The position numbers and the translations under genes were made by a program. Shown one piece after another: positions 54,630 to 63,913 of a stretch of DNA of 64,000 bases. The stretch comes from DASWJZ01 sp963792885. GTDB taxonomy: Bacteria; Pseudomonadota; Alphaproteobacteria; Rhizobiales; Afifellaceae. The notes below the pieces were generated by a model. It worked only from the letters and a program-made list of their open reading frames with translations, made no database searches and was not told where the DNA came from. The DNA is taken from the NCBI GenBank assembly GCA_963792885.1, contig CAWBXX010000003.1:434001-498000 (forward strand). The letters run 5' to 3'. The stretch's first letter is position 1. Every line of letters starts with the position of its first letter.

Positions 54630-54672
54630 CTGCACTACCGCGTAGCGGCTACATGGCCATGCGGTAGTGCAG
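54630..54672. repeat. 12-bp inverted repeat between convergent genes
   Basis: CTGCACTACCGC at 54630-54641 and GCGGTAGTGCAG at 54661-54672 with a 19-base loop spanning the cyoD stop. It could form a terminator-like stem for either the hydrolase or cyo transcripts, but no T-run follows. Confidence 0.5.
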
Positions 54673-54966
54673 GTCGAACATGATCCACAGGCTGCCGCCG
54701 ACCATCACCAGGATCAGGAACAGGGTGAAGAAGAGCGCGACGAGGTTCTCGCCCGGCGTCAGCCTGAAATCGACATGCAGGAAATAGTGGAGGTGAACGA
54801 GGACCTGCGCGACCGCCGCCAGGGCGATCACCGCCACGATCGGCAGCACCGGCAAAGCGTGGAAATAGACCAGGCCGAACGGGACGCCGGTCAAAAGCAG
54901 CGCGAGGCCGAGGCCGACCAGATACGACCGCAGGTCACGCGTCCGGACTGTGGCTGTGGCGGGCAT
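54649..54966 (-). CDS. cyoD: cytochrome bo3 quinol oxidase subunit IV
   Basis: 105 residues with three membrane helices (LVGLGLALLLTGVPFGLVYF, AVIALAAVAQVLVHLHYFLH, LVALFFTLFLILVMVGGSLW), the CyoD arrangement and length. It begins right at the cyoC stop. Subunit IV helps assembly of the oxidase in the inner membrane. Confidence 0.92.
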   Translation of the reverse strand: MPATATVRTRDLRSYLVGLGLALLLTGVPFGLVYFHALPVLPIVAVIALAAVAQVLVHLHYFLHVDFRLTPGENLVALFFTLFLILVMVGGSLWIMFDLHYRMAM

Positions 54967-55578
54967 TCAGAGGACCCCCGGCAGGTACACGACGGAGAAG
55001 ATGCCGATCCAGACGATGTCGAGAAAGTGCCAGAACATCCCGAGCCGAAACAGGCGCGACGACACCGGCGCAGTCAGGCCCTTGAAGGCGATCTGGCCGA
55101 TCATGACGGCGATGCAGATCATGCCGACGCTGACGTGAAGGCCGTGCGTGCCGACCAGCGTGAAGAACGCCGACAGAAAGCCGCTGCGGTCGGGCCCGGC
55201 GCCGCGACCGATCATGCCGGCGAACTCCTGGATCTCCATAGCGACGAATCCGAGCCCGAGGACGATCGTCAGGAGGAGCCATAGGATAGCCCCTGCCCTG
55301 TTGCGCCCCATCGCCGCCAGCGAAGCAAGGCCGAACGTGGTGCTGCTGAACAGGAGCAGCATGGTCTCGCCGAACGTGTGCGGCAGGCTGAAGAGATCGT
55401 GGCCCGTCGGCCCCCCGGCGGTGCCGCGCGACATGACGGCATAGGTCGCAAACAGCAACGCGAAGATCATTGCGTCGCTCATCAGGTAGATCCAGAAGCC
55501 GAACGCCTTCTCTTCGACCCGTTCCGTCGACGGCGTGCCGTCGGCGCCCGCCTGCGTCCTTTCCGCGACCGCGCTCAC
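54967..55578 (-). CDS. cyoC: cytochrome bo3 quinol oxidase subunit III
   Basis: 203 residues and five membrane helices. The CyoC hallmarks are FGFWIYLMSDAMIFALLFAT, LPHTFGETMLLLFSSTTFGL, GLGFVAMEIQEFAGMI and FTLVGTHGLHVSVGMICIAV. It overlaps the end of cyoB by four bases (ATGA). Confidence 0.95.
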   Translation of the reverse strand: MSAVAERTQAGADGTPSTERVEEKAFGFWIYLMSDAMIFALLFATYAVMSRGTAGGPTGHDLFSLPHTFGETMLLLFSSTTFGLASLAAMGRNRAGAILWLLLTIVLGLGFVAMEIQEFAGMIGRGAGPDRSGFLSAFFTLVGTHGLHVSVGMICIAVMIGQIAFKGLTAPVSSRLFRLGMFWHFLDIVWIGIFSVVYLPGVL

Positions 55579-57611
55579 GACGCCGCTCCGGGAAAAGGCG
55601 CGCCCGGGACACGGGCTGGCTCGCCGTTGAATGGCGTACGCGGAGCCTTGGCCATCTCCTGCTGGCGCCGGGTTTCGATCTTCTCGATCTCGGCGGCGGA
55701 GAGGATGACTTCCGTCTCGTCACTGCTGCTGCGCACGATGACGACGATCGCCACCGCGAGCGCACAGGCGATCGCCAGCCACCAGATGTGCCAGATCGCG
55801 GCAAAACCAACCATGAAGCCAAGACCGCCGACAATCGCGCCGAATGCGCTGTTCTTCGGCATGGCAATGTCTTCGTAGCGATTCGGCCGCTGGTAGGCGA
55901 CGCCGCGCTCCTTCATGTCGAGAAAGGCGTCGCGGTCGCGCACCTCTGGGATGACGGCAAAATTGTAGGGCGCCGGCGGCGACGAGGTCAGCCATTCTAG
56001 CGTCTGGCCGTCCCAGGGATCGCCGGTACAATCGCGGTACTCCGCGCGCCGCCGGACGCTGACGACGATCTGCACGACCATGAACGCGAGGCCAAAGAGA
56101 ACGAAGACCGCCCCCACCGCCGCCACGATCAGATACGGCTGCCAGGCCGCGGTGTCGTAATGCTCCATCCGACGCGGCATGCCCATGAAGCCAAGCGCGT
56201 AAAGCGGCATGAAGGCCAGGTAGAAGCCGATCACCCAGCACCAGAACGACCGCCTGCCCCAGCGCTCGTCCAGGCGAAAGCCGAAAGCCTTGGGGAACCA
56301 GAAGTTCAACCCGGCGAAATAGCCGAACAGCGCGCCGGGGATCAGCATGTTGTGGAAATGCGCAACGAGGAAGGTCGAGTTGTGCATGAGGTAGTCGGCC
56401 GGCGGCAGCGCAAGGAGCACGCCGCTCACGCCGCCGATGACGAACGTCACGATGAAGGCGATCGTGTACATCATCGGAACTTCGAAGCGGATGCGGCCGC
56501 GGTACATCGTGAAGAGCCAGTCGAAGACCTTCACCCCGGTCGGCACCGCGATGATCATGGTGGCGATGCCGAACGTCGCGTTGACATTGGCGCTCGAGCC
56601 CATCGTGAAGAAGTGATGTAGCCAGACTGTAAACGAAAGGAAGGCGATTGCGCATGTGGCATAGACCAGTGAAGTATAGCCGAACAGGCGGCGGCCGGAA
56701 AACGTCGCCACCACATGCGAATAGATGCCGAATGCAGGCAGGATCAGGATGTAGACCTCCGGATGCCCCCAGATCCAAAGAAGGTTCGCGTAATTCATCA
56801 TGTTTCCGCCACCGCCGGCGGTGAAGAAATGCATGCCGAGCACGCGATCGAGCTCGAGCAGCGCGCCGACGACGGTGACCGCCGGAAAGGCGAATGTCAT
56901 GAGGATGCTCGTGCACAACGCCGTCCAGCAGAATATCGGCATGCGCATCAGGGTCATTCCCGGCGCGCGCTTCTTGACGATGGTGACGATGAAGTTGATG
57001 CCGGTAAGCGTCGAGCCGATCCCTGAGATCAGCACTGCCCAGACCCAGTAGTCGACGCCGACACCGGGAGTGTAGGCGGCCTCCGAATACGGCGGATAGG
57101 CGGTCCAGCCGGCCGTGGAGAACTTGCCGATCACCAGCGACACCATGACCAGCGCAGCGCCGGCGGCGGTCAGTGCCAAGCTCACCGAGTTCAAGTACGG
57201 GAAGGCGACGTCGCGCGCGCCGATCTGTTGCGGCACGACGATGTTGATCAGGCCGGTCAGGAACGGCATCGCCATGAAGAAGATCATGATGGTGCCGTGC
57301 GAGGAGAAGATCTGGTCGAAGTGACCAGGCGGCAGGTAGCCGTCGGAGTTGAGCGCGATTGCCTGCTGCGCCCGCATCATGATCGCGTCGACAAAGCCGC
57401 GCAGCAGCATGATGAGCGCCAGTATCACGTACATGATGCCGATCCGCTTGTGATCGACGCTCGTCAGCCACTCCGTCCATAGCGCGCGCCAGGCCTTGAG
57501 CCAGGTGATGACCGCCATCACCGCGAGTCCGCCGAGCACCGTGACCAGCGCGCCGCCGGCAGCGATGGCGCTGTAGAACGGCAGCGCGTCGACGGTCAGC
57601 CTTCCAAGCAT
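55575..57611 (-). CDS. cyoB: cytochrome bo3 quinol oxidase subunit I
   Basis: 678 residues. The haem-copper core carries WIWGHPEVYILILPAFGI (Cu_B His and cross-linked Tyr), the His pair in VAHFHNMLIPG for haem, and K/D channel residues of the usual type. About 15 helices, with an N-terminal and C-terminal extension as in E. coli CyoB. It reduces O2 to water and pumps protons using ubiquinol. Confidence 0.97.
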   Translation of the reverse strand: MLGRLTVDALPFYSAIAAGGALVTVLGGLAVMAVITWLKAWRALWTEWLTSVDHKRIGIMYVILALIMLLRGFVDAIMMRAQQAIALNSDGYLPPGHFDQIFSSHGTIMIFFMAMPFLTGLINIVVPQQIGARDVAFPYLNSVSLALTAAGAALVMVSLVIGKFSTAGWTAYPPYSEAAYTPGVGVDYWVWAVLISGIGSTLTGINFIVTIVKKRAPGMTLMRMPIFCWTALCTSILMTFAFPAVTVVGALLELDRVLGMHFFTAGGGGNMMNYANLLWIWGHPEVYILILPAFGIYSHVVATFSGRRLFGYTSLVYATCAIAFLSFTVWLHHFFTMGSSANVNATFGIATMIIAVPTGVKVFDWLFTMYRGRIRFEVPMMYTIAFIVTFVIGGVSGVLLALPPADYLMHNSTFLVAHFHNMLIPGALFGYFAGLNFWFPKAFGFRLDERWGRRSFWCWVIGFYLAFMPLYALGFMGMPRRMEHYDTAAWQPYLIVAAVGAVFVLFGLAFMVVQIVVSVRRRAEYRDCTGDPWDGQTLEWLTSSPPAPYNFAVIPEVRDRDAFLDMKERGVAYQRPNRYEDIAMPKNSAFGAIVGGLGFMVGFAAIWHIWWLAIACALAVAIVVIVRSSSDETEVILSAAEIEKIETRRQQEMAKAPRTPFNGEPARVPGAPFPGAAS

Positions 57612-57642
57612 TCCGAATTACCCCCCCGGTCCCATGACAGCC

Positions 57643-58530
57643 TTACTCCGCCGCCATTGCGCCATGGCTGGTCATGCCGCTGTCGTATTTGCCGATGATC
57701 CGGTCGAAGAGCCCCGGCTCGACGGTGGAGTAGTAGGTTACCGGGTTCGCGCCGCTGGGCTTTGCAAGCTGCTCATAGGCCGCTGCGTCAAGCCGACCTC
57801 CGGACTGCCTGACCTTGTCGATCCATGTGTCGAAATCCTCCCGGGACATGGCGAGCGCTTCGAAATGCTGATCGGAAAAGCCGCTGCCGCTGTACTGCGT
57901 GTTGCGGCCGACGAACCGCCCAGGAGCATCGGCAAGAAGGTTGAGCTGCGACTGCATGCCGGCCATCGCGTAGATCTGCCCGCCTAGCGCGGGAATGAAG
58001 AACGAGTTCATCACCGTGTCGGAGGTGATCTTCAGGTTGAGCGGCGCCTGGCTCGGAAACGCCAGCTCGTTGACCGAGGCGATCCCCTGCTCTGGATAGA
58101 TGAACAGCCACTTCCAGTCCTGCGCGACAACCTCGACCGTGAGCGGCTTCGCCGACGGATCGAGCGGCTTGTACGGGTCGAGCCAGTGGGTGAATATCCA
58201 GACGTGCACGCCGAGCGAAGCCACGATCAGCGCCGGCACGATCCACACGACCGCATCGATCCGATTGGACATCCAGTTGGGCTCGTAGCGGGCCCTCGCG
58301 TTGGAGGCGCGGAAGCGCCAGGCGAACAGGAAGGCCATCACGAACACCGGAACGACCACGATCATCATGATCGCGAACGCTCTGAACAGGATGTTACGTT
58401 CGCTGTGCGCGATAGGCCCCATGGGGGCGAGGACCGGCGCATTCTCGAAGGTGCAGCCACCGAGGAACAGCGCGAGGCCGCAGAGCGCCGCTATTGCGAG
58501 GATTCTTTTGGCGTGCGCCCCGCCCGACAT
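57643..58530 (-). CDS. cyoA: cytochrome bo3 quinol oxidase subunit II (lipoprotein)
   Basis: 295 residues. Lipobox LFLGGCTFE, two membrane helices (IMMIVVVPVFVMAFLFAWRF and VVWIVPALIVASLGVHVWIF), then the periplasmic cupredoxin-like domain with VVAQDWKWLFIYPEQGIASV and GQIYAMAGMQSQLNLLADAP. The Cu_A ligand Cys residues are absent, as expected of a quinol oxidase. First gene of cyoABCD. Confidence 0.96.
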   Translation of the reverse strand: MSGGAHAKRILAIAALCGLALFLGGCTFENAPVLAPMGPIAHSERNILFRAFAIMMIVVVPVFVMAFLFAWRFRASNARARYEPNWMSNRIDAVVWIVPALIVASLGVHVWIFTHWLDPYKPLDPSAKPLTVEVVAQDWKWLFIYPEQGIASVNELAFPSQAPLNLKITSDTVMNSFFIPALGGQIYAMAGMQSQLNLLADAPGRFVGRNTQYSGSGFSDQHFEALAMSREDFDTWIDKVRQSGGRLDAAAYEQLAKPSGANPVTYYSTVEPGLFDRIIGKYDSGMTSHGAMAAE

Positions 58531-58711
58531 CGTCTCAGGAGGCTCGATCGAATCGTCTGGCCATCATGGCGAGCATGGCATCCCTCTCCGCGAAAGGAAC
58601 GCGGAGACTTGTGCAAGGCTGAGGAAGCTTTGACAAGGGCCGGGGACGCGGGCCCTTCGGATACGCGCCGGGCCGACGCAGCGACCCTCGATAAGGAAAG
58701 ATGCAGCGCGG

Positions 58712-58978
58712 TCAGTGAGCGCTGACGGATTTGGCGAAAGCGGCGGGAGCCGCATCGTTCGTGGCAGGCTGGACAAGGGCGGCCATCGCGGCTCGCGCCA
58801 TCAGCTCGGCCCAGCGCGGGTCACGACGCTGCAAGTAGGTGTCGATCAGGAAGACGAGGTCGAGCTGGTCGCCGCTCGGGGCGCCGCTCTCGAACACCAT
58901 CCGCTCCAGCCGCTCCATCTGATCCGGCGAAATCGCCCGGGAAGCGCGCACATCCATCAGGAGATCGGACGCCAACAT
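58712..58978 (-). CDS. hypothetical protein upstream of cyo operon
   Basis: 88 residues, mainly helical: LLMDVRASRAISPDQMERLE, RMVFESGAPSGDQLDLVFLI and TYLQRRDPRWAELMARAAMA. Cytosolic, with no known family. It ends 180 bases before cyoA on the same strand and could be a leading gene of that transcript. Confidence 0.55.
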   Translation of the reverse strand: MLASDLLMDVRASRAISPDQMERLERMVFESGAPSGDQLDLVFLIDTYLQRRDPRWAELMARAAMAALVQPATNDAAPAAFAKSVSAH

Positions 58979-59218
58979 GACTTGCCTCGATACGGTTTAC
59001 GCTCCCCAACGTTGATAAGTCTAATGCCGTGCGATTGTTTTCGTTTCACGCAAACTGGCGGCAAGGTTAGCGATGCGTTATCAAAAGGCTGCCATCCGGG
59101 AGGCGGCCGGGCGCAGGCCATCGGGAGCTGGGGCGTTGCCCTCTTGCCACGCTCAACGGGCCCGATTCCTGCTATGTTCAGCTGACTTCCGGGGCGCAGA
59201 AGCCACGAGCGGGGCGCT

Positions 59219-61015
59219 ATGCAGACCTTCCACGTTGAGATCATCAAGCCGTCGCACTACGACCGGGAGGGCTACGTCATTCAGTGGTGGAAGGCCTGGA
59301 TTCCCTCGAATTCCATGGCCTGCCTCTATGCCATCGCCAGCGATTGCGCGGAACGCAAGGTGCTCGGCGAGGACATTGCGATCGAGGTCGACGCCTACGA
59401 CGAGATGAACATCCGGGTGCCGATCGACAAGATCGCGGCGAAGATCAAGGAGCCCGGGCATTCCGGAATCGTCTGTCTGGTCGGTGTGCAGTCGAACCAG
59501 TTCCCCCGCGCCATGGCGATCGCGCGGCGCCTCCGGGCCAAGGACATCCCGGTGGCGATCGGCGGCTTTCATGTCTCCGGCACCATCTCCATGCTCGACG
59601 GCCTAACGCCGGAGCTTCAGGAGGCGGTCGACCTCGGCATCACGCTTTACGCTGGCGAGGCCGAGGAGCACTTCGAAGAATTTCTGCAGGATGCGTATGC
59701 CGGCAAGGCGAAGCCAGTCTACAACTACATGCACGACCTGCCGAATCTGCAGGAGCAGACCATCCCCTACCTGCCGCAGCGGCTGGTGAAGCGCTACGAC
59801 GGCGTGCTGTCCTCCTTTGACGCCGGCCGCGGCTGTCCCTTCCAGTGCTCGTTCTGCACTATCATCAACGTGCAAGGCCGCAAGTCGCGCTGGCGCGACG
59901 CCGACGACATCGAGCGGATCGTGCGCGAGAACGCGGCGCAAGGCATCAAGCAGTTCTTCATCACCGACGACAACTTCGCCCGCAACAAGAACTGGGAACC
60001 GATCTTCGACCGCCTGATCGAGCTTCGGGAGAAGGAAAAGCTCAGCATCACCTTCCTGATCCAGGTCGATGTGCTCGCGCACCTGATCCCGAACTTCATC
60101 ACCAAGGCACGGCGTGCCGGCTGCCAATACGCCTTCATCGGGCTTGAGAGCATCAACCCGGACAATCTGGTTCACATGAAGAAGAACCAGAACCGCATCA
60201 CCGAGTACCGCAAGATGTTCCAGGCCTGGAAAGAGGCCGGGATCGTCACCTATGCAGGCTTCATCATGGGACTGCCGGGCGACACGCCGGCCTCCATCAA
60301 GCGCGACGTGGAGATCGTCCAGCGGGAGCTTCCCGTCGACGTGCTCGAGTTCACGATGCTGACGCCGCTTCCCGGCTCGGAGGACCACCAGACGCTCCAC
60401 AAGAAGGGCATCTGGATGGACCCGGACCTCAACAAATACGACCTGGAGAACGTCACCGTCGAGCATCCGAAGATGTCGGCCGCCGAGTGGCAGCAGGCCT
60501 ATAGCGACGTCTGGACCTGGTACTACACCGACGAGCATGTCGAACGGATGATGAAGCGCAACATCGCTTACGGCATCAAGCCGGTGAGGATCTGGCGCGT
60601 CGTCTCGCAGATATACGCAGCGCCGCACTTCGAGGGGGTGCACCCGCAGCAGTGCGGTTATTTCCGCCTGAAGGACCGCAATGAGCGCCGGCCCGAGCTG
60701 CCGCGCGTCCCGGCCGTCCTCTTCTATCCACGCTACGCTTGGGAGACTCTGGTCAAATATCTGCGCTTCGGCGCCTACATCCGGAAGATTCACCGCATGC
60801 GCCAGCGCCTCGCCAAGGATCCGACGCTGCGCGACTATCGCGACCTTGCCACGACCAAGGTTGTGGAGGCCGAGAGCGAGCATCTCGAGATGTTCGAGCT
60901 GAACGACTCTTCCCGCGCCGCCGTGGAGAAGGCGAAGAAGCAGGCCGAGCAGCGCAAGCAGCGCCAGATAGCCCACGCGCACGAAGACGACGTGCACATC
61001 GAAGCTGCGGAATAA
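59219..61015 (+). CDS. cobalamin-binding-type radical SAM protein
   Basis: 598 residues. The N-terminal 180 residues resemble a B12-binding Rossmann fold (VCLVGVQSNQFPRAMAIARR, VAIGGFHVSGT). The radical SAM core starts at about 200 with FDAGRGCPFQCSFCTIINVQ, the Cx3Cx2C that binds the [4Fe-4S] cluster, then TDDNFARNKNWEPIF and ITFLIQVDVLAHLIPNFITK. A C-terminal region of about 150 residues (TWYYTDEHVERMMKRNIAYG) is found in the DUF-tailed members of this family. Substrate unknown. It stands alone with no obvious pathway partner. Confidence 0.9.
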   Translation: MQTFHVEIIKPSHYDREGYVIQWWKAWIPSNSMACLYAIASDCAERKVLGEDIAIEVDAYDEMNIRVPIDKIAAKIKEPGHSGIVCLVGVQSNQFPRAMAIARRLRAKDIPVAIGGFHVSGTISMLDGLTPELQEAVDLGITLYAGEAEEHFEEFLQDAYAGKAKPVYNYMHDLPNLQEQTIPYLPQRLVKRYDGVLSSFDAGRGCPFQCSFCTIINVQGRKSRWRDADDIERIVRENAAQGIKQFFITDDNFARNKNWEPIFDRLIELREKEKLSITFLIQVDVLAHLIPNFITKARRAGCQYAFIGLESINPDNLVHMKKNQNRITEYRKMFQAWKEAGIVTYAGFIMGLPGDTPASIKRDVEIVQRELPVDVLEFTMLTPLPGSEDHQTLHKKGIWMDPDLNKYDLENVTVEHPKMSAAEWQQAYSDVWTWYYTDEHVERMMKRNIAYGIKPVRIWRVVSQIYAAPHFEGVHPQQCGYFRLKDRNERRPELPRVPAVLFYPRYAWETLVKYLRFGAYIRKIHRMRQRLAKDPTLRDYRDLATTKVVEAESEHLEMFELNDSSRAAVEKAKKQAEQRKQRQIAHAHEDDVHIEAAE

Positions 61016-61055
61016 CAGCCCGACGGCCCAAGCGCGGTCTCAAATCCCGCCGAAG

Positions 61056-61079
61056 CTCCTGACAGAAGGCTGTCAGGAG
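61056..61079. repeat. hairpin after the radical SAM gene
   Basis: CTCCTGACAG / CTGTCAGGAG, a perfect 10-bp stem with a 4-base loop 40 bases after the stop codon. No T-run. It may be a weak terminator. Confidence 0.5.
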
Positions 61080-61128
61080 GAGCATGGCATGATCATCTCC
61101 CCAGGCATCAGCCAAAGAGGAGCGCGTC

Positions 61129-61497
61129 ATGGCCATCAAGGGAAGCTGTCACTGCGGCGCGACGCAGTTCGAGGTGAGCGCGGCGCCGGAGACCGTCACC
61201 CGCTGCACCTGCTCCTTCTGCTCGAAGCGCGGCGCGCTCTGGGCCTACTATTCACCGGCCGAGTTCAAGCTCCTGACCGCACGCGACCGCGTCTCCACTT
61301 ACCAGTGGAACACATACACCAACCACCATCACTACTGCGCGATCTGCGGCTGCGGCACCTATAGCGAAAGCCCGGATTGGAGCTCTGGCAAGCCCGACTT
61401 CGACAACCCGAGGGTCGGCGTCAATTCGCGGCTCTTCGACGACTTCGACCTCGACGCGGTCGAGATCGTCACGATCGACGGTAAGAATCTCTGGTAG
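61129..61497 (+). CDS. GFA family (glutathione-dependent formaldehyde-activating enzyme-like) protein
   Basis: 122 residues from ATG 61129, with GAGGAG upstream. CENP-V/GFA zinc sites: SCHCGATQFEVS, TRCTCSFCSKRGALWAYYSP and HYCAICGCGTYSE. The length and Cys spacing are typical. Despite the name, most members are not proven to act on formaldehyde. Confidence 0.92.
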   Translation: MAIKGSCHCGATQFEVSAAPETVTRCTCSFCSKRGALWAYYSPAEFKLLTARDRVSTYQWNTYTNHHHYCAICGCGTYSESPDWSSGKPDFDNPRVGVNSRLFDDFDLDAVEIVTIDGKNLW

Positions 61498-61511
61498 CCC
61501 GAACGTAACGG

Positions 61512-61856
61512 TCAGCGGCAGCCCTTCGCCGTCTCCGCCTTGACGATCGCCTCGACGTTGCGGCGCTCGATCGTGCTGAGCTTCACCATCTCCTGGTCGT
61601 CCACCCAGCAATCGGAATTGTCGAACGCCTGGCGCCCGCGCACCGTTTTGAAGCAATAGCCGTTCTCGTCGAAGATTCGGTTCCGGACGAACCAGAGGTT
61701 CTGGCAAGACAGATGCCGAAGATCGGTCTGCGTGAAGACATCGCTGTCCGTGCACCCGATGTCCTCGTAGCAATCGGCCCGCGCCGGCGCGCCTGTAGCC
61801 CAGCCCCCGAGCACCAGGCCAGCAGCAACAAGAAATCTGCCCATGTTAGGCATCAA
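61512..61856 (-). CDS. exported YARHG-domain-like protein
   Basis: 114 residues with a signal peptide (FLVAAGLVLGGWATGAPARA). The mature chain has six Cys and a YARHG-like motif LSCQNLWFVRNRIFDENGYC followed by FKTVRGRQAF. YARHG domains are extracellular or periplasmic with no defined activity; the Cys pairs should form disulphides. Monocistronic. Confidence 0.75.
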   Translation of the reverse strand: MMPNMGRFLVAAGLVLGGWATGAPARADCYEDIGCTDSDVFTQTDLRHLSCQNLWFVRNRIFDENGYCFKTVRGRQAFDNSDCWVDDQEMVKLSTIERRNVEAIVKAETAKGCR

Positions 61857-61892
61857 CGTTTCCTCCTTTGCCTACCGCTGCGTTCAGCCAAT

Positions 61893-63425
61893 CTACAGTG
61901 GAATATTATCGTGTTTCTTCCATGGGTTAGCCAGATCCTTGCTGCGCAGCAGCCGGAGCGCTCGTGCGACGCGCAGTCGCGTCGAGCGCGGCATGATCAC
62001 GTCGTCGATGTAGCCGCGCTCCGCCGCGATGAACGGGTTCAGGAAGCGCGCCTCGTATTCCTTCGTGTGCTTCTCGAGCTTCTCCGGGTCGCTCGCTTCT
62101 GCGCGATAGATGATCTCGGCAGCGCCCTTCGCGCCCATCACCGCGATCTCCGCCGTCGGCCAAGCATAGTTGATATCGCCGCGCAGGTGCTTCGAAGCCA
62201 TGACGTCGTAAGCACCGCCATAGGCCTTGCGCGTTATCACCGTCACCTTCGGCACGGTGGCCTCGGCGTAGGCGAAGAGCAGCTTCGCGCCGTGCTTGAT
62301 CAGACCGCCATATTCCTGCGCCGTCCCCGGCAGGAAGCCCGGCACGTCGACGAAAGTTAGAAGCGGAACCGAGAACGCGTCGCAGAAGCGCACGAAGCGT
62401 GCCGCCTTGCGCGAGGCGTCTGCGTCGAGCACGCCGGCAAGCACCATCGGCTGGTTTGCGACCACACCGACCGTCCGCCCCTCGATGCGGCCGAAGCCGG
62501 TGACGATGTTCCTCGCATGCGCCTCCTGGATCTCGAAGAACGCGCCCTCATCCACCGTCTTCAGGATCAGCTCTTTTATGTCGTAGGGTTTGTTGGCGGC
62601 GCCAGGGACGAGCGTATCGAGCGAAGGCTCCATCCGATCCCAGGAGTCGCTCGTCTCGATTTCCGGAACCGGACCCTGGTTCGACGTCGGCAGAAAATCG
62701 AAGAGCCGGCGGATTTCGAGGAGCGTCTCGACGTCGTTGTCGAAGGCCCCGTCGGCGATCGAGGATTTGACCGTGTGAACCGAGGCACCCCCGAGCTCCT
62801 CCGGTGTCACTGTCTCGTTGGTGACCGTCTTCACCACGTCCGGCCCGGTCACGAACATGTAGCTCGTGCCGCGCACCATGAAGATGAAGTCGGTCATCGC
62901 CGGCGAATAGACGTCGCCGCCCGCGCACGGGCCCATGATCACCGAGATCTGCGGGATGACGCCGGAAGCGAGCACGTTCCGCTGAAAAACTTCGGCATAG
63001 CCGGCGAGCGACGCGACGCCCTCCTGGATGCGCGCGCCTCCGGCGTCGTAGAGCCCGATTATCGGCGCGCGGTTGCGGAGCGCCATGTCCTGCACCTTCT
63101 GGATCTTCTCCGCATGCGCTTCTGAGAGGGAGCCGCCGAAGACGGTAAAGTCCTTGGCGAAGACGAAGACCGGGCGGCCGTTGATCGTGCCCCAGCCGGT
63201 GACGACGCCGTCGCCGGGGATGCGACGCTTGGTCATGCCGAACTCGGTAGCGCGGTGCTCGACGAACATGTCGAACTCCTCGAACGAGCCTTCGTCGAGG
63301 AGCACGTCGAGCCGCTCGCGCGCCGTCAGTTTGCCACGCTTGTGCTGCTGGGCGATGCGCTCCTCGCCGCCGCCCCTCCGCGCCTCCTCGCGCCGCCGCT
63401 CGAGCTCGTTCAGAACCTCGCGCAT
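61893..63425 (-). CDS. pccB: propionyl-CoA carboxylase beta (carboxyltransferase) subunit
   Basis: 510 residues. PccB motifs: GDGVVTGWGTINGRPVFVFA, YDAGGARIQEGVASLAGYAE and MGPCAGGDVYSPAMTDFIFM in the N-terminal half. The C-terminal half has FVDVPGFLPGTAQEYGGLIK, RKAYGGAYDVMASKHLRGD and WPTAEIAVMGAKGAAEI. The acceptor-binding half fits propionyl-CoA. Its partner PccA is at 50656. Confidence 0.96.
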   Translation of the reverse strand: MREVLNELERRREEARRGGGEERIAQQHKRGKLTARERLDVLLDEGSFEEFDMFVEHRATEFGMTKRRIPGDGVVTGWGTINGRPVFVFAKDFTVFGGSLSEAHAEKIQKVQDMALRNRAPIIGLYDAGGARIQEGVASLAGYAEVFQRNVLASGVIPQISVIMGPCAGGDVYSPAMTDFIFMVRGTSYMFVTGPDVVKTVTNETVTPEELGGASVHTVKSSIADGAFDNDVETLLEIRRLFDFLPTSNQGPVPEIETSDSWDRMEPSLDTLVPGAANKPYDIKELILKTVDEGAFFEIQEAHARNIVTGFGRIEGRTVGVVANQPMVLAGVLDADASRKAARFVRFCDAFSVPLLTFVDVPGFLPGTAQEYGGLIKHGAKLLFAYAEATVPKVTVITRKAYGGAYDVMASKHLRGDINYAWPTAEIAVMGAKGAAEIIYRAEASDPEKLEKHTKEYEARFLNPFIAAERGYIDDVIMPRSTRLRVARALRLLRSKDLANPWKKHDNIPL

Positions 63426-63523
63426 GGGACCTGCCCCGATTCGCCCGCCTCAATGTGAAGGAGCGTGATAGCACGCGGTTTTCCGCGGCGGTAATGTCCG
63501 CCCCGCCGCGACGGGAGACGGAA

Positions 63524-63913
63524 ATGGGGAAGATGTCAGGGACGACGATTGTGCTTCGCCTGGAGGGGCTGGCGATGGCGCTTCTGTGCGTCTGGCTCTA
63601 CCACGCCTTCCACCAGCCCTGGTGGATCTTCGCGGTGCTCTTCCTCGTCCCCGACCTCTCGATGCTCGGCTATCTCGCAGGGCCGCGGATCGGCGCAGCC
63701 CTATACAACGCCGTGCACAGCTGGGCCACGGTCGCGGCGCTGTTCTTCGTCGTCTGGTACCGCTTCGGCGACAGCACCTTCGCCCTGTCGCTCCCCTTCA
63801 TTCTCGGCGCCCATATCGGCGTCGACCGCGCCCTCGGCTTCGGGCTGAAGCATGCCTCGGGCTTCAAGGATACGCACCTCGGAAGGCTCGGAAAGGCCGC
63901 GGCGTCCCCCTAG
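63524..63913 (+). CDS. DUF4260 family membrane protein
   Basis: 129 residues from ATG 63524 with GGGAGACGG upstream. Helices LRLEGLAMALLCVWLYHAFH, WWIFAVLFLVPDLSMLGYLA, VAALFFVVWYRFG and FILGAHIGVDRALGFGLKHA. Family members share the LVPDLSMLGY and GAHIGVDRALGFGLK cores. Function unknown. It ends opposite a minus-strand gene tail. Confidence 0.85.
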   Translation: MGKMSGTTIVLRLEGLAMALLCVWLYHAFHQPWWIFAVLFLVPDLSMLGYLAGPRIGAALYNAVHSWATVAALFFVVWYRFGDSTFALSLPFILGAHIGVDRALGFGLKHASGFKDTHLGRLGKAAASP

